From NCBI GenBank assembly GCA_947247005.1, contig OX365950.1:14396720-14460719 (forward strand): 64,000 nucleotides of DNA, in the 5' to 3' direction. Of this stretch, positions 44,762 to 55,509 are shown piece after piece; the stretch's first letter is position 1; every line of letters starts with the position of its first letter. Below the pieces are notes generated by a model. That model did not search any database, was not told the DNA's origin, and worked only from the letters and a program-made list of their open reading frames with translations. This stretch comes from Spisula solida (taxonomy: Eukaryota; Mollusca; Bivalvia; Venerida; Mactridae). Both the position numbers and the translations under genes were made by a program.

Positions 44762-45985
44762 GTCGAATGTTCTAAGTACACACTTTAAAATTTTCATTTA
44801 ACAGGAAAAGTATTAGACCTATCAGTGAATCGAATATACCATTGGAATAAGGAAACTATTGTCTATCAAATTGAGTTAATCGCCATTCTGAAATATAATA
44901 ACAACATACTAGAAAATGACCATTTAGTTCACTGCTTAAAACAACAAAGTCGCACATCAATATTATGTATGACCACCGTCGGCCCTGATGATAGCCTGAC
45001 ATCCTCTGAGGCATTAAATTGATAATGATGTGTACCAATTGCTGCTGTAGTGCATTCCGTTCTAGTAAAGGGTTCGTTGTGAGTTCCTGTACGTTCTGGT
45101 GTTGCCGTCGTGCTCGGATGCGTCGCCCCAACTTATCCCAGACGTATTATATCGGATTTTGGTCCGGGCTTCAAGGCGGGCATTCAATCGTGCAACCTAA
45201 ATATGAAATTGCATCAACATCAAATTCCATGTGATGAGAATGTGCTTATATCTTACAAAATACATGATTAATCGAAAATAGTGAGTTTTTGTTAAATTGT
45301 AGTAGTAATTCGAATGACAAATGCCTATTGAAAGTTACTTCCATGCTCAACTTTAAATTGCTCCATACAAATAAATGGACTTATTCTGTTGAATTCAACG
45401 ATTCCACATTATGTCACAATCTTTAAGTGATACAACCATCAGTCAGATGTTGTCATAAACGTGTTTTGACGAATTTAAGGACTAAATGTAAATGACGCCA
45501 TGTGACGTCTCAATTTTAAATCGAGTCAATAGAAACATGCAGCTTTTTCGAGAATTCAATGCAACAATCTTAATAAAACGTTTGTGCATGTGTTAAGAAC
45601 CCCAAAACAGCCAATTAATGAATTAAATCTTACCAATCTTATTGGCATGCCAATTTCAAGCATTCATATCGCACTTGCGCACTCATCAAGCGTCATTTGC
45701 GTCAAATGATACGAACTATTTTTATGGCTTTATGTTTGGGGGTCGAATGTTAATCAGGTATGAAATGATTTAAACTCATTTACACATATTTGAGGTGTGA
45801 GCACGAGAAAAATGTGATTTTGTCATTTTCGTCACGCATCAATGATTGTCACGTAGATCTTGGTTTTTCTTCTTCTGTATTAAAGCCAATCACCAACATA
45901 TGGTATCTTAACAGTTTTATTGAGTTTAGATGATTATGTTCCTGATTTATTCTAGTTCTAAAAGTGTGTACTTAGAACATTCGTC
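44762..45985. mobile_element. Tc1-like DNA transposon, decayed
   Basis: GTCGAATGTTCTAAGTACAC (44762 onward) and its inverse ending at 45985 match over 25 bp with one difference. The 1.22-kb interval contains the C-terminal piece of a Tc1-type transposase on the minus strand (see 44985-45190). The N-terminal two thirds is not recognisable, so the element is inactive. Confidence 0.82.
44985..45190 (-). pseudogene. Tc1/mariner-like transposase C-terminal fragment
   Basis: The minus frame reads SPDQNPI, stop, YVWDKLGRRIRARRQHQNV, then QELTTNPLLERNALQQQLVH and IIINLMPQRMSGY. The pattern SPDLNPIEHVWD.LGRR...LQEL....WN.IPQ..I..LI.SMP.R is the hallmark C-terminus of Tc1-family DDE transposases, just before the last catalytic acidic residue region ends. 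The conserved Glu of NPIE is replaced by a stop codon, and the reading frame shifts just upstream. Confidence 0.85.
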
Positions 45986-45989
45986 AAGT

Positions 45990-47800
45990 GTATGCTACTG
46001 AATTTATTAGCAAACGTTTTCGGTCTTCGCAAGGTGCGTTCCGTTCAACAGAATATAAGGGGTTGTTCTTTTTGGTTGACCTCTGGCCATTGCTTTCCTT
46101 TAAGTTGATTTTCAGGCCAAGTTTAGCATATTTTTTTGTAGATCTAAAGTTTTATTTTGTATATGTTGGGAAATATATGATCATATCTGCAAAGTCTAAA
46201 CTTGTATTCTGGATTTCATTTTAATTTCCACTGTATTCTTCGTTTGGTTAGAGTTTTTCTTTTCATTATCGTATAATAGAATGGGGAAAGTATGCAACCT
46301 TGCCATACACTAGATGCAACGTAAAATCACTCTGAATGTTGTCCCTCAAGTCTGACAGTGCAGCAGTACCCATCGCACATATCTCTCGTGATGTTATCAA
46401 TTTTGCTACCAACCCATGTGAAGGACTTTGTTTTTGTTTGTCCCTTTGTAGGCTGTCAAAACCTTTTTCAAATATAATAAAAGTTGAGGTAGGTGGTAGA
46501 TCTCCGTTCTAGTTATCGCTTGGTCTATCATACTGCATGGTGTCTCTAAACTCAGCTTGTTCTTCACTCAAATTCAACGGTATCATTTAGTCTAACAGAC
46601 AGAAATGTCATACGGAAGTTTTATGATAACCCATTTTACTTGTCAGATGGTGGGTTTTCTTTTCCCCATACGGTGTTTATTTCTGCGTATTCATCCTCTT
46701 TAAGCATTTCAGATACATTCTGTTAATACTGAGTGCGCACTTTCCCTGTTTACAAATTATTTATTTACTTAATTACATATTTCCTGTGTTTTTATTTCTT
46801 TTGTGTTGCTATTGTGTAGGTTGTTTTCTTCTTGTATAAGTCTAATAGGTACAGTCACGGGTGCTTCTCTATTGAATACTTTAATACGAAATGTTCTTTA
46901 CATCGTTTTGTTTGTTCTCGATATCCAATTACGTGATTCCCATTTTTTTTGCTGTTTTCTGTATGTTTCCTGCAAGTTTTCGGTAATTTTGTTAGTCTTT
47001 ATGTCTCCACTCTTCTTTAGCTTCTAACAAAACAGTTATACTTATTCATTTTTTTGAGATCACATTAGCTAAAACTGTATTGCTGCGTGACATAGCTTCG
47101 ACATAGAGTGATATTTTCATGGTTCTAGATAATAACGGATGTTTAAAGCCACTGTTTAACTGATCACAATAATTATTAAATGTTTTGTTACAAGTTGTTC
47201 AGTACGATAGTGTACATGTATATATTCAATGATTCTACGATCGTCCACCTCTGACCTGGTTTCCAGAGATGTCCAGTCGTTCCTTTTCCCTTTCTATAAC
47301 ACAATTAAGATGATTTCGCCAGTGTGTGTAGGTACAAATGTACTAAACAGTTGTTCCCATAGCATTTTATATACCTCACCAAAGGGTGTTTGTTCTAATA
47401 GATCATACTTATAAATTTACTGCAAATAAAATATTCTTCACCACATTGAACTTTAGGGTTTTCACAGCTGGTCTGATTTGTTCGTAAGCTTCAATCTCGT
47501 CTCTATGTATAGTGTGTGATCACTGAAAATGTCCACATCTTTCATTCCTCTATTATATCTTAAAGGGAATTTCTCCATTTGTCGTTTGTTATGATATGTG
47601 TTCCTCCTGATGGTGATATCCATATTGTTGTTTTTGTATGTCGTTGTGTTGGAATGGCGCTCTTCGAATAACTAGGTTGTTTGTTTCACACAAGTCTATA
47701 AGCCTTTCACCTTTTCGTTGCAAATGCCAACTGATTCTTTTCCCCGTGACGTTTTTATAAAGGGGTGTTTTCTTTTTCAAGTATTTAGGTATACCACCAA
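45990..47800 (-). pseudogene. LINE (endonuclease + RT) relic
   Basis: Going 5' to 3' on the minus strand, the endonuclease part near 47780-47590 reads KRISWHLQRKGERLIDLCET and NNLVIRRAPFQHNDIQK (compare GERL..LC..NNLVIGGT.F.H..IHK). The RT part near 46490-46250 reads FEKGFDSLQRD (the FDSVDR block), KIDNITRDMCDGYCCTVRLE and VASSVWQGCILSPFYYTI (the GVRQGC.LSP block). Near 46200-46020 NLDFADM stands for the FADD catalytic box, followed by KLGLKINLKESNGQRS. Many stops and frameshifts separate the pieces. The copy stops at the Tc1-like element's right end. Confidence 0.85.
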
Positions 47801-48205
47801 AATTTATTAACGCAATGTTTTATAATTGCTTCTTCATTCTACACTTTCTGCTCTGACTGTTATAAAAGCTGTCGTTCATTTCTTAAATGTATTCATTGGT
47901 CGGTGCATAACCCTGCATTATAGATAGTTTCCGACGGCTCGTGTAGGATCAGGCTGCCATTAGTAAATCGTTAAAAGAGTTCCACCAAGTAAGGTCCTTA
48001 CTTGCATTGCATGACTGTCCGTAACAGCAACATTATGGCGCGTCAAGTGACCAAATACTGTTAGAAGTCGGGTTATTTATTTTCATCATTTGTGAATGAA
48101 TATAAAATATCAACAATAGTTGAAATGTGTTTCCGAGTTGATTATATATATATATAACAGCATGGTACAAGATTATATAAAGTTAGAAAGAAATAGACAA
48201 TAAAT
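47801..48205. other. no gene recognised
   Basis: Contains a (TA)n run near 48146-48156 but no supported gene. It may include the 5' end of the LINE relic. Confidence 0.3.
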
Positions 48206-48890
48206 GGCCATTGTCCCTAAAGTGCTCAGCTGGGGACTTGCAGGTTTGGTAAAATTCAGTATGTATATGCTATTTCCTAATATCTGACACTAGATAACCC
48301 ATCTGCAATTTGACCTGGATTATACAGCGACATGCATTGCGACAAGGTTTCATAAAGAAGGTCAAAACTATGGCCTATAGAGTGTCATCTATTTTGTTCT
48401 TTAACATAGCAAGTAGACCTAGTTTTACCCTAGGTGATCCAGTTGTAAGCTTGGCATACGATTGAACAGACACGCACACATACCTTGTAATAAGTTACAT
48501 AAAGATTTGGTAAAATATTGACCTCAAGCGTGTTAACATGGTCATTCCTTAAATAACCGTGTGACCTAATTAAAGACACTTGATGACTTATTTTGAACTT
48601 AATCATGTTAATGCAGTGGTTCATAAATTGTCAACAAGGACTTTACTTTGATACTACCTGGTAACCAAGTTTTTGACCCCCGATGACATAAATGCAAACT
48701 TCACCCATATTTCATGGTCACAAAATTTGTGACTAGAAATTTGTGACCAGGTTTCATCCAGATTAAGTGAAAGATCTGACCTCTAGTTTCAACAGTCCAA
48801 TTGTTGATGGCACAATGCACAACATAAATAAAGCAATCATAAAGTAATCACAATATCCCACATATTGAGCACTTGGTGCTCATGTAAACT
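48206..48890. repeat. degenerate ~144-bp-family array
   Basis: It starts 'ggccattgtccctaaagtgc' with 'tcagctgggg'. Internal fragments read 'gacctagttttaccctaggt' and 'aggtttcatccagattaag'. Strongly diverged. Confidence 0.7.
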
Positions 48891-48954
48891 ATAAAGTTTG
48901 CAATATGCATACAAATACTGACAATATTGAAACAAGACTGCGTTCAATAAACGC

Positions 48955-49219
48955 TTATGCCCCCTGTGGAAGCCTTGCCCATAAATAAGTCTAAGTCCAA
49001 AATTAGGTCAAGGTGAAGGTCAAAATGGGGTTAGGTGATACTGGCGTGTGGAGAGTGTTCATACACAACATCCGTGCAAGTATGAAAGCTTTGTAGCAAG
49101 CCATATTAATGCTAGAAGAAACGGTCAATTTGGGTTAACCAGGACGGACGGACGAACGGACGAACGGACGGACAGGTGAATCACTATATGCCTCCCCATC
49201 TATCGATAGGGGGGCATAA
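48955..49219. mobile_element. 'ttatgccccc' TIR element with GGAC microsatellite
   Basis: 'ttatgccccctgtgg' and 'ataggggggcataa' form the ends. Near the right end is a GGAC-rich run (gacggacggacgaacggacg). This is a short relative of the class at 4782-5475; both are non-autonomous. Confidence 0.78.
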
Positions 49220-49454
49220 AAACAACATTAAGTCTACTTACTATTTGGTTTAAGCCAACTACTAGTCGGTTGCCCACTGCAAGATCTTGCACAAATCTAC
49301 ATGTTATATTCATTGTAATTCAAATTCTGGACACACATTTTATAACGTAACAAAACTAACAAAACAAAAATAGGTCACAAGACCACAGAGGAATAATCTA
49401 CTAGTATTGAGTATTTAATTCAAGAAGGAAAGACTGGTCTTACATTAGAAGGAC

Positions 49455-50055
49455 AAAATGGTCTGAAGGGCCATAGGTCGCTCACCTGTCAAAGAAGTGC
49501 AAACATGAATATTCATTTTCTATTTCTGACTAAGATAGTAAGATCACCGCAGTGCAAAGAAAATGCAGCCACTATTGCATTTGTAAAGTTTCTAAATAAC
49601 ATGAACTAGTGACCTAGTTAAAGTCACAAGCTTGCCCATACACAACCTAGATGTCGCCTAGACAAGCATTTCACAAAGATCCAGTGTTAAATTAAGTGTC
49701 TGTATTTCATATCCAATGTTTTCTATGATTTGACACGGTGACCTAGTTTTATCCCATATGACCCAATATTTAACTTCAACTAGAATTTGCTGAGATTATC
49801 ACTGTGACTAGGTTTCATACAGATAACGCCAAAATTGTGACCACTAGTCACTGCACAAGGTTTATCATGATATGACCTAGTGACCTTGTGTTTTGACCCA
49901 AGATGACCTAATATCGAACTTGATCTGGATTGTGTAGAGATGATTATTATGACCAACTTTCATTAAGATGAGGCCTAAACAAATTGTGGAAGGACAGCAG
50001 ATGAAGAGTGATCACAAAAGCTGACAGTACCCCTTTGTGACAGGTGAACTAAATG
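49455..50055. mobile_element. ~144-bp-family array element
   Basis: The left end 'aaaatggtctgaagggccat' and 'cgctcacctgtca' and the right end 'tgacaggtgaact' are inverse. Internal units include 'gtgacctagttttatcccat' and 'gtgaccactagtcactgcac'. Confidence 0.8.
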
Positions 50056-50688
50056 ATCCACATGTTTAGGCCATATAAAATATGTGTGGTGTAGGTCACA
50101 CGCAAATCTAGATATATAATAATGAATTCGTGAATAAAATGATAATATAAATATAATTCAAAGTCTGACAATTATGCATCTAGTACAGTACGAAAACAAA
50201 TAACTGTTTGATTTAATGTAATGAAACTATTTCCTCATTTCACTATATTTAATCAAACTTAGCCCTTCAGAAATCATTTATAAAATATTTATCTGTCCAG
50301 AAGACAATATGCTGGGTCAGGGTACTTAAACCACATATCATACAAATGTATTTATTTTATCCTAACTATTATAGTACTAGTACTTTATACATCCCTGTAA
50401 CAGTTCACATTTCAACAGCATACATTATATACAAGCGTACTGGAATAAAAATATACGTAGATATTTAACTTGACCATACGCCAGATGTTAAGTCAGAGTT
50501 GAGCAAAGAAATGATAGTGCACGTGTTTGCATGTTCACATGGATAAACTTGAAATCAGTGTACAATGAAGTCACGAACTTAAAATGATAAGTAAAATAAT
50601 AAGAATTGGTTCACCAATTATATTATCGACAGAAAGTTATAATCATTAATAACCTTTATGATTATTGTTCATAGCATTAGTAGTATTA
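50056..50688. other. no gene recognised
   Basis: AT-rich, no ORF or repeat boundary recognised. Confidence 0.35.
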
Positions 50689-52176
50689 TTAAACATTGCA
50701 CAAAATAATTTGTATCACATCCAACTTCATTACCGCATCTGACTGTCTCATGAAAGAATGCAATACGTAATAGTACTGTTAAACAACTGGTGTCGTGTGG
50801 TCCGGTGCCTCTGGTAACATTATTGCAAAAGTCTATTTTGAAGTAAATAATGCATGCTTATTCATTTGATTATTTCATAATTATGCCTAAAAACGCTTAT
50901 ACAGCACCCATTGTACATTCATCTATTTCCAGACATAACAAAGTAAGCTGTATTAATGGTCACCTGAATGAAGCAACCACCTGTCTTAATATACAAATAT
51001 CATTTAATTCCAAAGTGATAATTTCCAATGCCAGGAGTGTACACAAATTAACTATATTAAACATTAGTTATATTAAATATAATTAATTTGTGTAAACTCC
51101 TGGCATCTGTCAATGATAGACATTGAATCCTGGACAAAGGGTGCTAGATGGACATTTTTCAATTAATAACATCTAACTAGGATTACAGACTCACATGGAA
51201 GACTGGGTCTATTTAAGTGTGTTGCCTTTTACATAAAGCCATTATTATATACATCAAAACAAATCTCCTTGTCGCTATGATTTCGTCCAACAATGCCCCG
51301 ATGATTGGCCGATCTCGGTCCAGCCTGATTGGCCAAGAAGCATGCCGGTCGATCAAAGGATAAGATCAGGTATAAGACCAAAGGCTAAATTATACTTTAA
51401 TTTTCAATTTGAATTTCTTCCTACAGAATCAATTACCGTTCACTAAGTTTATCCAATACATTTTCTTGCACGAGCAGTCAGATGCCACAATGCATATGTT
51501 GGAAAGTTGAAAGACTGGTATGGATAATAATGAAGATACAAAAATAAAACATGAAAACAAAAATGAAAATACATTGTATAATAATTATACAAAATGTATA
51601 AGCTTTGATTAAAGCTCTATTACACTGAAAGTAACAAAACAAACAATCTACCTAGTGGGAAAGCCATGCACCCTGCTGGGTGCTTTAAAACCAAAAAGTC
51701 TAAAATTAAACAGTTACATACGTGTACCTGTACTACAAATTAGAAGGGCTTTTGACACAAAAATGTGTGTCTCCCACATAGGGCCATAACTCCAAAAATA
51801 ATCGGAACAAAATTCCTGACAATATGTACACCTCATTTAAGATCAACTAATATTAGAACTTTGTGACATAGATCTATATCAAAAATCAATATGTCTATCC
51901 CAATACATGTGGGAGAAATAGATATAAAAGCCACCAATCAATTGGCCTTCATAACAGCCGATATGATACATATAAAAATACATATACATTGTACATCTCT
52001 GAATTAAATATAAATATAATCACACAGTACAATTTAACGTTCTGCAAAAACGCATCACATAACATAGGTACCTAAAGTCAAGAAACTATTGGTATCAACT
52101 AGGTTTTTCTCAAACTTATTATGCTAGTAAAATCAGTCAACTCTAAGTGTTCACCTAAATTCATCAGTCACCATGG
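50689..52176. repeat. 1.49-kb duplication, copy 1
   Basis: This matches 53219-54711 almost base for base (for example 'ttgtatcacatccaacttca', 'gattggccgatctcggtcca'), apart from scattered substitutions and small indels; I estimate well over 90% identity. It begins 'ttaaacattgca' and ends 'gtcaccatgg'. No recognisable protein or terminal repeats. It includes a long hairpin at 51029-51107. Confidence 0.93.
51029..51107. repeat. hairpin with 24-bp arms inside duplication copy 1
   Basis: TGCCAGGAGTGTACACAAAT is answered by 'taatttgtgtaaactcctgg' and 'ca' in inverse orientation; the AT-rich middle also pairs. In copy 2 (53557-53635) one arm has a G for C (tgcgagg), which weakens one pair. Confidence 0.8.
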
Positions 52177-53218
52177 TTCAATTCTAATTGGTCATTTTAT
52201 ATCAACGGAGTCATTTGTTAAAACAGTAACATTATTGTATCCTGGACTTACTGCCTAAGACAGCTTGGACTCTACATATACAGGTATAACTCATTTAATC
52301 AGATCAGTCATCTGTTTACATAATATTGTGTATACAATTATAAACATTGCATTTTTATTATTAATTCATGAATTTAACAGATATTGTATACATATGATTA
52401 TATGGCTTGGTGCATAACTGCCATAAGGTTTTTTTCACTGCCGTTTTATACAAATACATTGTTTTAAACAATACAAATGCTTTGTTTTGATATAATATTG
52501 TTTGCATACAAGTGACAGACCTACATAAACGGACTATATATCCAAGTACATAATAATATTTCATCAAAGTTGTCAACTATATGCTATAGTCCTGTATAAT
52601 ATTAAAATACTTTCATCGATGCAGCTACATTTTGTATTTCAACTGAATGACTTGAAATACCAGATATATACTTTAAAATGAGATAACATGATATGAGGTA
52701 CTTTTATGAATTTTTGGAATGATGACTTATTACACATACATGTAGTCACGGAATTAAACATCTGTAAGATATATTCCATGATGCAGTTTTAACAATTTTA
52801 TTTTTGGTCAAGGGACAGGACATACAACAATCAAATAATCAATACTGAGAAGAAATATAGATATATAACTATGGAATAAACTTTGCTGTACACGAAAACA
52901 AAACATAAACTGACTGAGCAAAACTATATTTGAGAAACTTCAGAAAATAAAAATAAATCCCTAATGTACTAAACAAAACAAAACTATAGTGCAGTTTTTT
53001 ACCTGCCCAAATTAACATAATTACATGTAACACAGTAGGTGGATTTTATATAGATCCGTATTATTCACTTTTCTGTACATGATGTAGCTTTAGTGTACAC
53101 ACATTGAGGACTGATGTATCTTTGACAGGTCAATACAACTCTAATATCACATTGTGAAGAAACAAACAACAAACCAGCTACACTTGAGATATTTTAGATA
53201 GTAAACATGTGATAGTGT
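52177..53218. other. no gene recognised; spacer between the duplication copies
   Basis: AT-rich unique-looking DNA of about 1.04 kb with no ORF that I recognise. Confidence 0.4.
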
Positions 53219-54711
53219 TAAACATTGCACCAAATCATTTGTATCACATCCAACTTCATTACCGCATCTGACTGTCTCATGAAAGAATGCAATACGTAAT
53301 AGTACTGTTAACAACTGGTGTCGTGTGATCCGGTGCTTCTGGTAACATTATTGCAAAAGTCTACTTTGAAGTAAATAATGCATGCTTATTTATTTGATTA
53401 TTTCATAATTATGCCTAAAAACGCTTATACAGCACCCATTGTACATTCATCTATTTCCAGACATAACAAAGTAAGCTGTATTAATGGTCACCTGAATGAA
53501 GCAACTCCCTGTCTTAATATACAAATATCATTTAATTCCAAAGTGATAATTTCCAATGCGAGGAGTGTACACAAATTAATTATATTAAACATAAGTTATA
53601 TTAAATTCGATTAATTTGTGTAAACTCCTGGCATCTGTCAATGATAGACATTGAATCCTGGGCAAAGGGGGCTAGATGGACATTTTTCAATTAAAAACAT
53701 CTAACTAGGATTACAGACTCACATGGAAGACTGGGTCTATTCAAGTGTGTTGCCTTTTACATAAAGTCATTATTATATGCATCAAAACAAATCTCCTTGT
53801 CGCTATGATTTCGTCCAACAATGCCCCGATGATTGGCCGATCTCGGTCCAGCCTGATTGGCCAAGAAGCATGCCGGTCGATCAAAGGATAAGATCAGGTA
53901 TAAGACCAAAGGCTAAATTATACTTTAATTTTCAATTTGAATTTCTTCCTACAGAATCAATTACCGTTCACTAAGTTTATCCAATACATTTTCTTGCACG
54001 AGCAGTCAGATGCCACAATGCATATGTTGGAAAGTTGAAAGACTGGTATGGATAATAATGAAGATACAAAAATAAAACATGAAAACAAAAATGAAAAAAC
54101 ATTGCATAATAATTTTACAAAATGTATAAGCTTTGATTAAAGCTCTATTACACTGAAAGTAAAAAAACAACCATCTACCTAGTGGGAAAGCCATGCACCC
54201 TGCTGGGTGCTTTAAAACCAAAAAGTATAAAATGAAACAGTTACATACTTGTACCTGTACTACAAATAAGAAGGGCTTTTGACACAAAAATGTGTGTCTC
54301 CCACAAAGGGCCATACCTGACAAAAATAATCGGAACAAAATTCCTGACAATATGTACACCTCATTTAAGACCAACTAATATTAGAACTTTATGACATTCA
54401 TCTATCACAAAAATCAATATGTCTATCCCAATATATGTGGGAGAAATAGATATAAAAGCCACCAATCAATTGGCCTTCATAACAGCCAATATGATGCATA
54501 TAAAAATACATATACATTGTACATCTCTGAATTAAATATAAATATAATCACACAGTACAATTTAACGTTCTGCAAAAACGCATCACATAACATAGGTACC
54601 TTAAGTCAAGAAACTATTGGTACATGTATCTACTAGGTGTTTCTCAATTTTATTATGCTAGTAAAACCAGTCAACTCTTAAGTGTTCACTTAAATTCAGC
54701 AGTCACCATGG
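53219..54711. repeat. 1.49-kb duplication, copy 2
   Basis: Direct-orientation copy of 50689-52176, offset about 2.53 kb. Its right end lies about 0.3 kb from the receptor gene's stop codon, so on the minus strand it is immediately downstream of that gene. The 122-codon minus ORF at 54006-54374 is hydrophobic and Phe-rich but is broken in copy 1, so I do not treat it as coding. Confidence 0.93.
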
Positions 54712-54892
54712 ATTTCTAAATGTGTGAGCTTTAACTCTACGATAATGAAGTTTTGCCGGATTTGCTATTCTAAAAAGACCATTGCAAAAAAACGTCACAC
54801 TTGACTACGCCGCTTTGTCACTTTGGGACATAATCCATAAAATAAATGAAAGGCATGGTCATTGATACATTGTCATCCGTTTGCATACCAAG

Positions 54893-54898
54893 TTTATT
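54893..54898 (-). terminator. polyadenylation signal AATAAA of the receptor gene
   Basis: AATAAA on the minus strand (tttatt on plus) lies 127 nt beyond the TAA stop at 55025, a usual distance for a 3' UTR. Confidence 0.5.
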
Positions 54899-55024
54899 TG
54901 ATGTACCTTCAACAGTATATGAGAACCACCACGAAAACTTCAGCATAAAGTGACGCCAATGCAAGCACTGGTGGTAGAATATTAGCTCTCAATATTCTTC
55001 GAATAATCGAGCTTAGTATGGATT

Positions 55025-55509
55025 TTAATGGACCAGATCAATACACATACGATTTTCGTCATTTTCTGGATAACTCTCTGGAGATTGGTTCTCGGGTAAC
55101 TGAACAATATCATAAGCAATGTCTTCAAAATCTGCTTTCTTCAGTGATTCTAATAGCCATTTAAGATTAGCCTCATCTGCATATTTCCTGAGCCAATGTT
55201 TGAGACAGTCCAACATGTAAACATTGAAAGGGTAATTGTCCATATCCCGTATCCATTTTTCATCATACGCGCTAATTATCTGCTTACTAAGCTTCATGTA
55301 AGTATTGAAAAGCTCATGTCTTTTTTCACCATGGATACGAGATGCAGCCAAGGTCAAGGTCTCATCATCTTCCTGTAGCGGTCTGTTGTAGTAGCAATGT
55401 GTATGGGACCTCTTCTTCTTCTCCTGAGTCACATTGCCTTCTTGCACAGGTTGAACCCCTATCTGAGTGCTTGGGATGTGTTCGCTGAGTTCAGGTTGTA
55501 ATCCAATAC
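55025..55509 (-). CDS. receptor exon 8: death-like domain and stop
   Basis: Acceptor tttgttaag; phase 1 in; TAA at 55027-55025. A basic patch (QEKKKRSHTH) precedes the helical domain: GEKRHELFNTYMKLSKQI, AYDEKWIRDMDNYPFNVYML, DCLKHWLRKYADEANLKWLL, ESLKKADFEDIAYDI. The 'W..(R/K)YA...tl..LLe.L...d..diA..i' pattern is that of helices 5-6 of death domains. An acidic tail ends CIDLVH. Confidence 0.9.

Noticed and set aside
54006..54374. 122-codon minus ORF (Phe-rich, hydrophobic)
   Set aside because: Broken in the duplicate copy at 51.5 kb; composition typical of AT-rich non-coding DNA.
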